The position numbers and the translations under genes are program-made. From Candidatus Troglogloeales bacterium (GTDB taxonomy: Bacteria > Nitrospirota > Nitrospiria > SBBL01 > SBBT01): a stretch of 26,188 nucleotides of DNA. Below, in pieces: positions 1 to 5,784 of this stretch. The notes under the pieces were generated by a model. It did no database searches and had not been told where the DNA came from. It saw only the letters and a list, made by a program, of their open reading frames with translations. Each line of letters starts with the position of its first letter. Positions within the stretch are counted from its first letter, which is position 1. The stretch covers positions 1 to 26,188 of the forward strand of contig SBBT01000182.1 in assembly GCA_005239595.1 (NCBI GenBank). Direction: 5' to 3'.

Positions 1-121
1 GCCCACCGGCCCCTACCAGGAAGACCTTGGCGGCTGCAATTTTCCTCTGGCCCACTCCCCCAACCCCTGGCAGAAGAATCTGGCGGCTGTATCGTTGAAG
101 CTGTTCCTCTGTAAAAAACAT
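1..121 (-). CDS. MoeB/ThiF-family E1-like adenylyltransferase, second copy (partial, C-terminus outside window)
   Basis: Only the first 40 residues lie in the window. They run from an ATG at 121-119 (AGGA-type ribosome site just upstream) to the start of the nucleotide-binding Rossmann motif (GAGG). The segment matches the MoeB-like protein at 1983-2813 at 29 of 40 positions without gaps, including the FTEEQL, RYSR and LP-VGG-GQ blocks, so it is a paralogue. Family members adenylate the C-terminal glycine of ubiquitin-like sulfur carriers (MoaD, ThiS, CysO) before thiocarboxylate formation. It follows the NIL-domain gene after a 95-bp gap, in the same direction, so it probably belongs to the same operon. 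Two such enzymes beside two carriers suggest one activator per carrier, which is inference. The zinc-binding and catalytic cysteines cannot be checked here. Confidence 0.85.
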   Translation of the reverse strand, partial: MFFTEEQLQRYSRQILLPGVGGVGQRKIAAAKVFLVGAGG

Positions 122-216
122 TTTCCTTTCTCTCACTTCAGATGACAGGGCTGCGTAAGTCCCAAAGCACGCTCATTTCCCGGAATACAGGGCGTTGCGG
201 ATTGACCTTAGGAAAC

Positions 217-468
217 CTATTCAATCACGTTTTTCTCAATGGGATCGACCTTGACCCCTTTCTGTTTCAATCCGGTAAGGGCACGTTCAATCTCTGAAGG
301 CTCGCCGGTTAATTCCAGATCGACCCAGCCGGTTTTTTCTGTGACGTCTGCCTTGCGAATATTCGTGACGATCTTATAGTCACGCCCGATCTGATAAATG
401 ATCGGCTCTTTAATTTTCACCTCCGGGAAGGTGATGTGAATTTTTAGGCTGGCCAAAGGCTCCTCCAT
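217..468 (-). CDS. Small stand-alone NIL-domain protein
   Basis: This 83-aa protein consists almost entirely of a NIL domain, a ferredoxin-like fold related to ACT domains and best known from the C-terminus of the methionine ABC transporter ATPase MetN. The pattern is visible as a first strand (LKIHITFP), an I-G-R-D-Y-----TNIRKADV segment, a strand WVDLELTG and a helix SEIERALTGLKQKGV ending in VDPIE. Stand-alone and ferredoxin-fused NIL proteins recur next to sulfur amino acid genes, where they are thought to sense or handle sulfur compounds; the exact job here is unknown. The ATG at 468-466 lies inside the carrier gene (25-bp overlap), and its ribosome site is formed by the two glycine codons of that carrier, so the two proteins should be translationally coupled. 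There are no cysteines, so no iron-sulfur cluster. Confidence 0.82.
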   Translation of the reverse strand: MEEPLASLKIHITFPEVKIKEPIIYQIGRDYKIVTNIRKADVTEKTGWVDLELTGEPSEIERALTGLKQKGVKVDPIEKNVIE

Positions 469-743
469 GTTTCTCCGCCCGCGATGGCGGGTATAATCGA
501 AACTTCGTCGCCCGTTTTAAGAGGCGTTTTAATTCCTTGTTGAAATCGAATATCTTCTTCATTGACGTAGATATTAATAAATCGCCTAAGCTCCCCTTGT
601 TCATCACAGAGGCGTTCTTTGAGTCCGGGGTAGGTTTGATCGAGACTGGCAATGAGCGAGAAGATGGTCTCGCCCTGAGTGAGGACTTCTCCCTGTCCCC
701 CGGTCAGTTTCCTTAAAGGCGTTGGAATGCGGACCTTGATCAT
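444..743 (-). CDS. MoaD/CysO-type ubiquitin-like sulfur carrier with 9-residue C-terminal extension
   Basis: This 99-aa beta-grasp protein resembles the mycobacterial cysteine-synthesis carrier CysO more than molybdopterin MoaD. Shared blocks are the N-terminal strand with IPTPLRKLTGGQ, the middle YPGLKERL, the FINIYVNEEDIRF block, and the end GDEVSIIPAIAGG. In CysO the di-glycine is the very end and becomes a thiocarboxylate after activation by a MoeB-like enzyme. Here Gly89-Gly90 is followed by ETWRSLWPA, so the precursor would need cleavage, as described for QbsE (JAMM protease QbsD) and Wolinella HcyS (HcyD). No JAMM protease gene is in the window; one may lie beyond position 1. The ATG (743-741) overlaps the stop of the threonine-synthase-like gene by four bases (ATGA), so the carrier is likely made in step with that enzyme. 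Confidence 0.87.
   Translation of the reverse strand: MIKVRIPTPLRKLTGGQGEVLTQGETIFSLIASLDQTYPGLKERLCDEQGELRRFINIYVNEEDIRFQQGIKTPLKTGDEVSIIPAIAGGETWRSLWPA
469..480 (-). promoter_or_regulatory. Ribosome binding site of the NIL gene embedded in Gly-Gly codons of the carrier gene
   Basis: On the minus strand, GGCGGAG (479-473) sits four bases before the NIL ATG. The same bases encode Gly89 and Gly90 of the MoaD/CysO-type carrier (GGC GGA). The functional di-glycine and the downstream translation signal are therefore written in the same bases, which also fixes the NIL start at 468. Confidence 0.75.
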
Positions 744-1990
744 GTTTGAACCCCTGCAATTTTTGCTTCAACGAGGGCCTGCTGAAAACTGGCAAGGCTT
801 GGTTGAATATGCCAAGGGGCGCCCAAATTGGCGGCGACCGCCTCTTGGGTTTTAAGCCCATTGCCGGTAATGTACGCAACGACCACATCGTTGTGCCGAA
901 ATCGGTCCTGTTTTGCCAGTTTCTTTAGGACGGCGATGGTTACCCCACCAGCGGTTTCCGCGAAAACGCCCTCGGTACGGGCCAATAGAACCATCCCTTC
1001 GACAATTTCCTCGTCAGTGGCCTGCTCGATTATGCCGCCGCTTCCCTGAACGGCCTTAAGGGCATAGAATCCATCTGCGGGATTCCCGATGGCCAGCGAC
1101 TTTGCAATGGTTTTCGGCTTGACGGGCCGAATAAAGTCCCGTTTTTCTAGAAATGCACTGGCAACCGGCGCGCAGCCTTCTGCCTGGGCGCCATGAATCT
1201 GGGTCGTTACGGCAGGGACAAATCCCAACGCCTCAAACTCTGCCAGCCCCTTTGCAATTTTTGTCAGGAGAGATCCAGAGGCAATGGGGACGACCGCATG
1301 GTCGGGGGGATTCCATCCAAGTTGCTCCGCAGTCTCATAGGCGAGCGTCTTGGAGCCTTCAGAATAGTAGGGGCGGATATTGATGTTGACAAATGCCCAT
1401 GGATATTCACCCGCGACCTCGCTGCAGAGGCGGTTGACGTCATCGTAGTTTCCCTGAACGGCGATGACGTTCGGTTTGTAAATCAAATTTCCCAGCACCT
1501 TTCCCGATTCCAGATCGTGCGGTATGAAGACAAAGCAACGGAGCCTCGCTTCTGCAGCATGGGCAGATACCGAGTTGGCAAGGTTTCCAGTGGAGGCGCA
1601 GGCCACCGTGTCAAATCCAAGCTCTTTTGCCCGCGTGAGGGCGACCGCGACGACGCGATCCTTAAACGAGAGTGTCGGACAATTGACCGTGTCATTTTTA
1701 AGATAAAGGTTGGAAAGCCCCAGCTCCGCCCCCAGGTTTTTGGCGTGGATCATCGGTGTAAATCCGGCATGAAGACCCACGGTCGGTTCTCCCTCGATCG
1801 GGAGAAGATCTTGATAGCGCCATAGGCTCTTGGGGCCGGCGCATATCCCTTCTTTGGATATTTTCCTCTTGATGTAGTCGTAGTTATAGGAGACTTCCAG
1901 CGGGCCGAAACAGAACTCGCAGACATGAAGCGCCGTGGCGGGATATTCTTTCCCGCATTCTTTGCACTTGAGTCCTTTGATCTTATTCAT
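740..1990 (-). CDS. Threonine-synthase-like PLP enzyme with N-terminal zinc ribbon (substrate uncertain)
   Basis: This 416-aa fold-type II PLP enzyme belongs to the threonine synthase family. Residues 9-27 hold a zinc ribbon (C9, C12, C24, C27), as in many bacterial threonine synthases. The PLP lysine is K110 in LSFKDR; a GNPADG block follows near 302 and TEGVFAETAGG near 339. Two stretches differ from ordinary family members: STGNLANSVSAHAA near 133 where GNTSAS is usual, and VPIASGSLLTK near 234 where a VPVGNAGN-type loop is usual. It may be a threonine synthase, or may use O-phosphohomoserine with a sulfur carrier to make homocysteine; the flanking carrier and E1 genes favour a sulfur role (inference). 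I chose the ATG at 1990, before the zinc ribbon, overlapping the moeB stop by 8 bp. The frame is open a further 39 codons upstream, but that part only shadows moeB. No clear ribosome site is seen, so coupling to moeB is likely. Confidence 0.85.
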   Translation of the reverse strand: MNKIKGLKCKECGKEYPATALHVCEFCFGPLEVSYNYDYIKRKISKEGICAGPKSLWRYQDLLPIEGEPTVGLHAGFTPMIHAKNLGAELGLSNLYLKNDTVNCPTLSFKDRVVAVALTRAKELGFDTVACASTGNLANSVSAHAAEARLRCFVFIPHDLESGKVLGNLIYKPNVIAVQGNYDDVNRLCSEVAGEYPWAFVNINIRPYYSEGSKTLAYETAEQLGWNPPDHAVVPIASGSLLTKIAKGLAEFEALGFVPAVTTQIHGAQAEGCAPVASAFLEKRDFIRPVKPKTIAKSLAIGNPADGFYALKAVQGSGGIIEQATDEEIVEGMVLLARTEGVFAETAGGVTIAVLKKLAKQDRFRHNDVVVAYITGNGLKTQEAVAANLGAPWHIQPSLASFQQALVEAKIAGVQT

Positions 1991-2813
1991 CGGATTGGTT
2001 TGTGACAGTGGGAGGAATGGTGCAAACGACTTCTCCCTGGACCTCGAGCGTTTGGATGGTCGGATGGTTGCCACAGAGTGGACAGTTTGGATTCGGTTGT
2101 ATGGCAATTTCCCGAAACTGGGTGGTCAGGGAGTCGTATCTTAGAATCCGGTTAGTCAGCGGTTGCCCAATTCCCAAAATCAATTTCAGGGCCTCGGTCC
2201 CTTGAAGGGTTCCAATCAAGCCGGCGAGCCCTCCGAGTACGCCGGCTTCCTGGCAGGTGGGAATAAGACCTGGCGGGGGAGGTTCCGGAAAGACACATCG
2301 GTAGCACGCGCTGATATGAGGAAGGATCGTAAAGAGTTGCCCTTCAAATCGGAAGATGCCGCCATGGACAAGCGGTTTTCCCGAAAAAGAGGCGGCGTCG
2401 TTAATTAAAAACTTTGCGGGGAAGTTGTCGGTCCCATCAACGACAACGTCAAACTGGTTAAATATTTCAATCGCATTGGTCGCCGTCAGATTCTCCAAAT
2501 AGGGAACCACACGCACATCGGGATTCAGCAGCCCTATTTTCGCTTGAGCAGAGGCGACTTTCGGGCGCCCGATATCCGATGAATGGTGGATGATCTGGCG
2601 ATGCAGATTGGAGAGGTCCACCGCATCCGCGTCCACAATGCCGATGGTTCCGATTCCCGCTGCGGCGAGATAAAGGGCAATGGGAGATCCCAGCCCTCCA
2701 GCCCCAACGATCAGGACCTTGGCGTTGAGAATCTTCTTTTGTCCCTTCCCACCGACTTCAGGAAGGATGATATGCCGGCTGTACCGAACGAGTTGTTCTT
2801 CTGTGAAGGCCAT
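1983..2813 (-). CDS. moeB: MoeB/ThiF-family E1-like adenylyltransferase for sulfur carriers
   Basis: This 276-aa protein has the full MoeB/ThiF layout: N-terminal FTEEQL-RYSRHIILPEVG, nucleotide-binding GAGGLGSP (37-44), D-VDLSNLHRQ (64-73), VVDGTDNF (124-131), zinc ligands C170/C173 and C244/C247, and the likely catalytic Cys187 in PTCQEAGVLG. It should adenylate the C-terminal glycine of a ubiquitin-like carrier, after which a sulfide or persulfide donor makes the thiocarboxylate. It has no rhodanese domain, unlike MoeZ/Uba4-type fusions. It starts (ATG 2813) two bases after the cysteine synthase stop and overlaps the next gene by 8 bp. Context suggests it charges the carriers of this operon rather than serving molybdopterin or thiamine synthesis; no moa or other thi gene is visible. 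The gene symbol is by family only. Confidence 0.92.
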   Translation of the reverse strand: MAFTEEQLVRYSRHIILPEVGGKGQKKILNAKVLIVGAGGLGSPIALYLAAAGIGTIGIVDADAVDLSNLHRQIIHHSSDIGRPKVASAQAKIGLLNPDVRVVPYLENLTATNAIEIFNQFDVVVDGTDNFPAKFLINDAASFSGKPLVHGGIFRFEGQLFTILPHISACYRCVFPEPPPPGLIPTCQEAGVLGGLAGLIGTLQGTEALKLILGIGQPLTNRILRYDSLTTQFREIAIQPNPNCPLCGNHPTIQTLEVQGEVVCTIPPTVTNQSDE

Positions 2814-2815
2814 GT

Positions 2816-3739
2816 TTAAATGTTAAAGTATTTTTCGATGCTGATATATCGTTCCCCTGTATCAGGAAGGATGGTGACGATTTTTTTGTCTTTCCCTAAT
2901 TCCTTTGCGATCTGTTGCGCCGCCAAGACATTGGCGCCCGATGAAATGCCGACCATGAGTCCCTCTTGACGGGCCAGAAGTTTTGCCGTTTTATAGGCGT
3001 CATCGTCCGTGACGGTGATCACGCGATCAATGATTTCCCTGTTGAGAATTTTTGGGACAAAACCGGCACCGATCCCCTGAATTTTATGGGGGCCCGCCTC
3101 TCCCCCCGATAAAACAGGGGAGGCCGACGGTTCCACCGCGACGATCAGGGTGTTTGGGTTTCTCCCTTTGAGAATTTCACCGACGCCGGTAATGGTTCCC
3201 CCCGTTCCAACGGCGGCCACGAAGGCGTCCACCGTGTCATCGAATGCCTCCAGAATTTCAGGGCCAGTGGTTTTTCGATGGACCTCCGGGTTAGCTGGGT
3301 TGGAAAACTGGTCTGGCATAAAATAGTCCGGATTTTGCTCAATAATATTTTGGGCCTCCTTGATGGAGCCGCGCATCCCCTCCCATGCAGGGGTTAAAAC
3401 CAACTGCGCTCCATACGACGAAAGAAGGCTGGCCCGTTCCATGCTCATTGATTCGGGCATGACAAGGATTAACTTGTATCCACGAACGGCGGCCACCAAT
3501 GCAAGGCCGATCCCTGTGTTTCCACTGGTCGGTTCCACCAGCGTTGCACCCGGCTTTATCTTCCCCGCTGCCTCGGCGGCATTGATCATGCTTAGACAAA
3601 TGCGATCCTTGATGCTGCCGCCCGGATTAAAAAACTCTACCTTGGCAAAAATCTGGCCCCCTTGTGGGTCGGAAAACCGCTTCAACCGGATCAACGGGGT
3701 TTTTCCAATATATTCAGTAATATTTTGAGATGACTTCAA
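2816..3739 (-). CDS. cysK: Cysteine synthase (O-acetylserine sulfhydrylase family)
   Basis: This 307-aa protein matches CysK in length and motifs: ITEYIGKTPLIRL at the N-terminus, PLP lysine K44 in GGSIKDR, substrate loop TSGNTGIGLA, phosphate loop GTGGTITGVGE, HKIQGIGAGFVP and the C-terminal PDTGERYIS. CysK joins O-acetylserine and sulfide to give cysteine. Some relatives (mycobacterial CysM) instead use O-phosphoserine and the CysO thiocarboxylate; the HKIQGIGAGF and GERY sequences here are of the CysK kind, but the neighbouring carriers make thiocarboxylate use possible. The start is the TTG at 3739-3737, because the codon just before it is TAA and the protein then begins as typical CysK does (MKSSQNITE). 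No ribosome site is evident; the ThiS stop is 9 bp upstream, so reinitiation is likely. Confidence 0.93.
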   Translation of the reverse strand: MKSSQNITEYIGKTPLIRLKRFSDPQGGQIFAKVEFFNPGGSIKDRICLSMINAAEAAGKIKPGATLVEPTSGNTGIGLALVAAVRGYKLILVMPESMSMERASLLSSYGAQLVLTPAWEGMRGSIKEAQNIIEQNPDYFMPDQFSNPANPEVHRKTTGPEILEAFDDTVDAFVAAVGTGGTITGVGEILKGRNPNTLIVAVEPSASPVLSGGEAGPHKIQGIGAGFVPKILNREIIDRVITVTDDDAYKTAKLLARQEGLMVGISSGANVLAAQQIAKELGKDKKIVTILPDTGERYISIEKYFNI

Positions 3740-3748
3740 TTATCTTTG

Positions 3749-3964
3749 TCAGATATGAGCAGGGGATCGGCCTCCTCCCATAAAGTAGAGGAATTCAATC
3801 TCATCACCTTCATGGAGAAAGGTTTTATCCAGACTGGCACGGTCTAACATCTTGGAGTTGACTTCGACCGTCACCATCTGGACTTCAATGTTTTTTACTT
3901 TTAGAAGATCCCAAATCGTTGTCTCTTCCACCTCTTCTAATTTCCCGTTAATTTTAACCCGCAT
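3749..3964 (-). CDS. thiS: ThiS-family sulfur carrier with short C-terminal tail
   Basis: This 71-aa beta-grasp carrier starts with RVKINGK and ends the fold with GDEIEFLYFMGGG (Gly63-Gly65). ThiS proteins end in Gly-Gly, which is adenylated and converted to a thiocarboxylate used as sulfur donor in thiamine or, for relatives such as HcyS, in amino acid synthesis. Here six residues (RSPAHI) follow the glycines, so removal by a peptidase would be needed to expose a usable end. The ATG at 3964 is preferred: it has AGGA about seven bases upstream and gives a normal N-terminus. A TTG five codons upstream is a less likely start. It is the first gene of the minus-strand operon and no thiamine synthesis gene follows, so a role in cysteine supply through the adjacent cysK is plausible. 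The symbol denotes the family, not proven thiamine function. Confidence 0.88.
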   Translation of the reverse strand: MRVKINGKLEEVEETTIWDLLKVKNIEVQMVTVEVNSKMLDRASLDKTFLHEGDEIEFLYFMGGGRSPAHI

Positions 3965-4000
3965 ATAAAAGTCCTGCAATCCCCATTTTTTCTTAGGGAT

Positions 4001-4020
4001 TTTTAAATCTTTTTAAATCT
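4001..4020. repeat. 10-bp tandem direct repeat (TTTTAAATCT x2)
   Basis: Two exact copies of TTTTAAATCT lie head to tail at 4001-4010 and 4011-4020. They fall in the 5' leader of thiS, about 40 bases before its start codon, and abut the dyad at 4020-4037. One copy per helical turn could suit a regulator, or this may be simple AT-rich slippage. Confidence 0.85.
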
Positions 4021-4037
4021 GATTGATATTTCAATCA
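4020..4037. promoter_or_regulatory. Dyad at the presumed start of the sulfur operon (possible operator)
   Basis: TGATTGA and TCAATCA form perfect 7-bp arms around a 4-base centre (TATT). The dyad touches the proposed -10 element of the minus-strand promoter and covers its likely start site, where a repressor would act. An operator role is inference; a short mRNA hairpin is the alternative. Confidence 0.45.
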
Positions 4038-4066
4038 AGCTATCAAATGGGTGCCTCTTCTGTCAA
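4037..4066 (-). promoter_or_regulatory. Possible sigma70-type promoter for thiS-cysK-moeB operon
   Basis: On the minus strand a perfect -35 hexamer TTGACA (4066-4061) is followed after 18 bases by TAGCTT (4042-4037). The -10 is weak, and a 17-base spacing would give ATAGCT instead. The position, about 75 bases upstream of thiS, is reasonable for the operon promoter. Confidence 0.4.
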
Positions 4067-4094
4067 GAATTCTATACCAATTACCCTTTGCCCC

Positions 4095-4114
4095 CGCCTC
4101 GTTCCGCCTCGTTT
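4095..4114. repeat. 10-bp tandem repeat (CGCCTCGTTC / CGCCTCGTTT)
   Basis: Two copies differing only in the last base lie head to tail, flanked by CCCG on the left and CGGG on the right, which form a short outer dyad. They are upstream of both divergent promoters and could bind a regulator of either operon; function unknown. Confidence 0.75.
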
Positions 4115-4231
4115 CGGGATCTAAAAAGGGGTCTATGGCCTTGATGGTGAAAGGATCAGCACAGCCTGTTTATGGGCGAAAGAGGGAAACTGAATCCTTA
4201 TGGAAAAATTTTCTTTGACCCCATTTTATCC

Positions 4232-4259
4232 TTGACAATGCCAAAAAAGTAGGTATGAT
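4232..4259 (+). promoter_or_regulatory. sigma70-type promoter of mraZ / dcw cluster
   Basis: A perfect -35 box TTGACA (4232-4237), a 16-base spacer and TATGAT (4254-4259, one mismatch to TATAAT) precede mraZ. The predicted start site, near 4266, puts the MraZ-box repeats immediately downstream. It is the only clear promoter I see for the plus-strand cluster. Confidence 0.82.
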
Positions 4260-4270
4260 TTGCCACGTTG

Positions 4271-4305
4271 TGGGAAAAAGTGGGATGAAGTGGGTTAATA
4301 TGGAC
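4271..4305 (+). promoter_or_regulatory. MraZ operator: four TGGG(A/T)-type boxes at 10-bp spacing
   Basis: TGGGA (4271), TGGGA (4281), TGGGT (4291) and TGGAC (4301) repeat at exactly ten bases with five-base spacers. This matches the known MraZ-binding pattern of TGGGN repeats in Escherichia coli and mollicutes. The boxes sit between the -10 element and the mraZ ATG, so MraZ bound here should control its own operon. The fourth box is imperfect. They also occupy the place of a ribosome site, and none is obvious. Confidence 0.85.
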
Positions 4306-4315
4306 TAATGTACAG

Positions 4316-4759
4316 ATGTTTTTGGGTGAGTTTCAGCATACGATCGATGCAAAAGGGCGGTTAAGTATTCCGGTTAAGTTTAGGGAATATATTAATAGCC
4401 AGTCGAACGCTACGGTCATTATTACTGCTACGCCGGGTTCCCCTTGCCTCGCGGCTTATACTAAGCCCGAATTTGATTTATTACGGGAGAACGCAAGAAA
4501 ACTTCAAAAGGATAGTAATGTCAGTGATGTATTGAGGCTTTTCTATAAGAATGCGACAGAGTGTTCCTTAGATAAGCAGGGAAGGATTTTAATACCGCCG
4601 AACCTTCGGAAGCACGCCGATTTGGAGGATAATACGCTTTTATTCGGAGTGGACCATAAGTTTGAAATTTGGAAGCCGGAAAAATGGCATGAGAAGGAGC
4701 TCTCCTCATCCCATAACGAGCAAGAGATTGCAACGACTTTAGCAAGGTTGGGGATGTAG
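4316..4759 (+). CDS. mraZ: Transcriptional regulator MraZ
   Basis: This 147-aa protein contains two SpoVT/AbrB-like half domains, marked by DAKGR at 11-15 and DKQGR at 86-90. The first is preceded by FLGEFQHTI and followed by LSIPVKFRE; the second by ILIPPNLR. MraZ forms a ring-shaped oligomer that binds TGGGN repeats upstream of its own gene and represses or tunes the dcw cluster; the repeats are present at 4271-4305. It is the first gene of the cluster, as usual. The ATG at 4316 gives the standard N-terminus. The bases before it (TGGACTAATGTACAG) contain no good Shine-Dalgarno sequence, so initiation may be weak or dependent on leader structure. Confidence 0.96.
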   Translation: MFLGEFQHTIDAKGRLSIPVKFREYINSQSNATVIITATPGSPCLAAYTKPEFDLLRENARKLQKDSNVSDVLRLFYKNATECSLDKQGRILIPPNLRKHADLEDNTLLFGVDHKFEIWKPEKWHEKELSSSHNEQEIATTLARLGM

Positions 4760-4848
4760 CGATGCAGACACTTTCTCTTGGATTTCCATGTTTATATGAT
4801 TTTCCTGTTTGGGATAAAATTGTCGTGGAGAGGGAATGGTCCAGAAAG

Positions 4849-5784
4849 ATGGATGAAAAAGAGTTCAGCCACAAGCCGGTCTTGGTGGATGAGGTTTTGG
4901 AGGCGCTAGGCTGCCATTTTTTTGACAGTAAGACCTACCTTGATTGTACGGTCGGATTGGGCGGACATACAGAAGCGATATTAAATGCGACCTCTCCCCA
5001 CGGAAGGGTTATCGGAATCGATCGGGATGAAGAGGTGCTTCAATTGGCGAGGCAGCATTTGAGTGCCTATTCCGGACGGTTGACGTTGAAAAAGGCGGCC
5101 TTTAGTGAATTGCTGCAAATAGCAAAGGAGCTCCATATTAGCCATGTGGATGGGATTCTCTTTGACCTAGGCGTCTCCTCCTATCACCTCGATCATCCTG
5201 AACGCGGTTTTTCTTTCCAGAAGAGCGGGCCGCTTGACATGAGAATGGACCGACAGCAGGAAGAGACTGCCGCAGATTGGATCAGCGGACACTCCTGTGA
5301 GGAGCTCATCAAGCTTATTGAAACGTGTGGTGAAGATCGTTGGGCAAGGAAGATTGCCTCTGCGATTATCCGCTACCGGAATGAAAAAGGCGCCATTACA
5401 CGGACAGATGAATTAGAGCAGATTATATGGAGGGCTGTTCCGCTGAAGGCCCGATATGGATCAATTCATCCCGCAACCCGGACGTTTCAGGCCCTAAGAA
5501 TGGCGGTCAATCAGGAGATGGAACAGATTGAGGCAGGCCTTGACGCCGCCATTTCTCTCCTGGCGGTGGGGGGGCGTCTTGCCGTCATTTCTTTCCATTC
5601 GATAGAGGATCGTTGTGTGAAACAAACATTCAAGAAATGGGCGTTCCTGTCGGAAGATGTGAACGCAGGATATGGCCGGTTTGCCCCGCTCTTCAAAAAA
5701 GTGGTGATTGCTAAGGAGGAGGAGGTTTTAGAAAACCCGCGGGCGAGAAGCGCGAAGTTGAGGGTCTTAGAGAGGGTTGCGTGA
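4849..5784 (+). CDS. rsmH: 16S rRNA (cytosine1402-N4)-methyltransferase RsmH (MraW)
   Basis: RsmH methylates N4 of C1402 in 16S rRNA using S-adenosylmethionine. From the ATG at 4849 the protein has 311 residues, the usual family length, and begins with the conserved HKPVLVDEVLEAL. The SAM-binding segment YLDCTVGLGGHTEAIL is at 30-45, FDLGVSSYHLD near 105, GPLDMRMD near 127, TFQALRMAVNQE near 213 and ISFHSIEDR near 247. The frame is open a further 29 codons to an ATG at 4762, three bases after the mraZ stop. That extension has no family resemblance, so I prefer 4849, although its ribosome site (GAGAGGG about 14 bases upstream) is distant. The gene ends in a GTGA overlap with ftsL. Confidence 0.95.
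   Translation: MDEKEFSHKPVLVDEVLEALGCHFFDSKTYLDCTVGLGGHTEAILNATSPHGRVIGIDRDEEVLQLARQHLSAYSGRLTLKKAAFSELLQIAKELHISHVDGILFDLGVSSYHLDHPERGFSFQKSGPLDMRMDRQQEETAADWISGHSCEELIKLIETCGEDRWARKIASAIIRYRNEKGAITRTDELEQIIWRAVPLKARYGSIHPATRTFQALRMAVNQEMEQIEAGLDAAISLLAVGGRLAVISFHSIEDRCVKQTFKKWAFLSEDVNAGYGRFAPLFKKVVIAKEEEVLENPRARSAKLRVLERVA

Larger units (their letters stand above)
3965..4315. other. Divergent intergenic region between the sulfur operon and the dcw cluster
   Basis: This 351-bp gap has no convincing gene. The left third contains a tandem repeat (4001-4020), a dyad (4020-4037) and a possible minus-strand promoter (4037-4066). The middle has a second tandem repeat (4095-4114). About 4115-4230 shows nothing I can name. 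The right end has the mraZ promoter and MraZ boxes. Confidence 0.9.

Noticed and set aside
1193..1825. 210-codon plus-strand open frame across the threonine-synthase-like gene
   Set aside because: It is antisense to a well-supported gene and its translation shows no domain or ribosome site; its length reflects the codon use of the real gene.
1991..2107. N-terminal extension of the threonine-synthase-like protein
   Set aside because: The 39 extra codons lie wholly inside moeB in another frame and precede the zinc ribbon with low-complexity basic residues; they look like a shadow of moeB.
3986..4006. Possible terminator hairpin (AATCCC ... GGGATT followed by T-rich sequence) upstream of thiS
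   Set aside because: The stem is only about six pairs with a long loop and there is no gene on the plus strand ending nearby, so a terminator function is unlikely.
4001..4114. CRISPR array
   Set aside because: The two repeat pairs are only 10 bp long and head to tail, without spacers; no cas gene is present.
4762..4848. 29-codon upstream extension of rsmH to an ATG at 4762
   Set aside because: The extension has no resemblance to RsmH and would make the protein longer than usual; the ATG at 4849 gives the typical length and N-terminus. It stays a possible alternative start.
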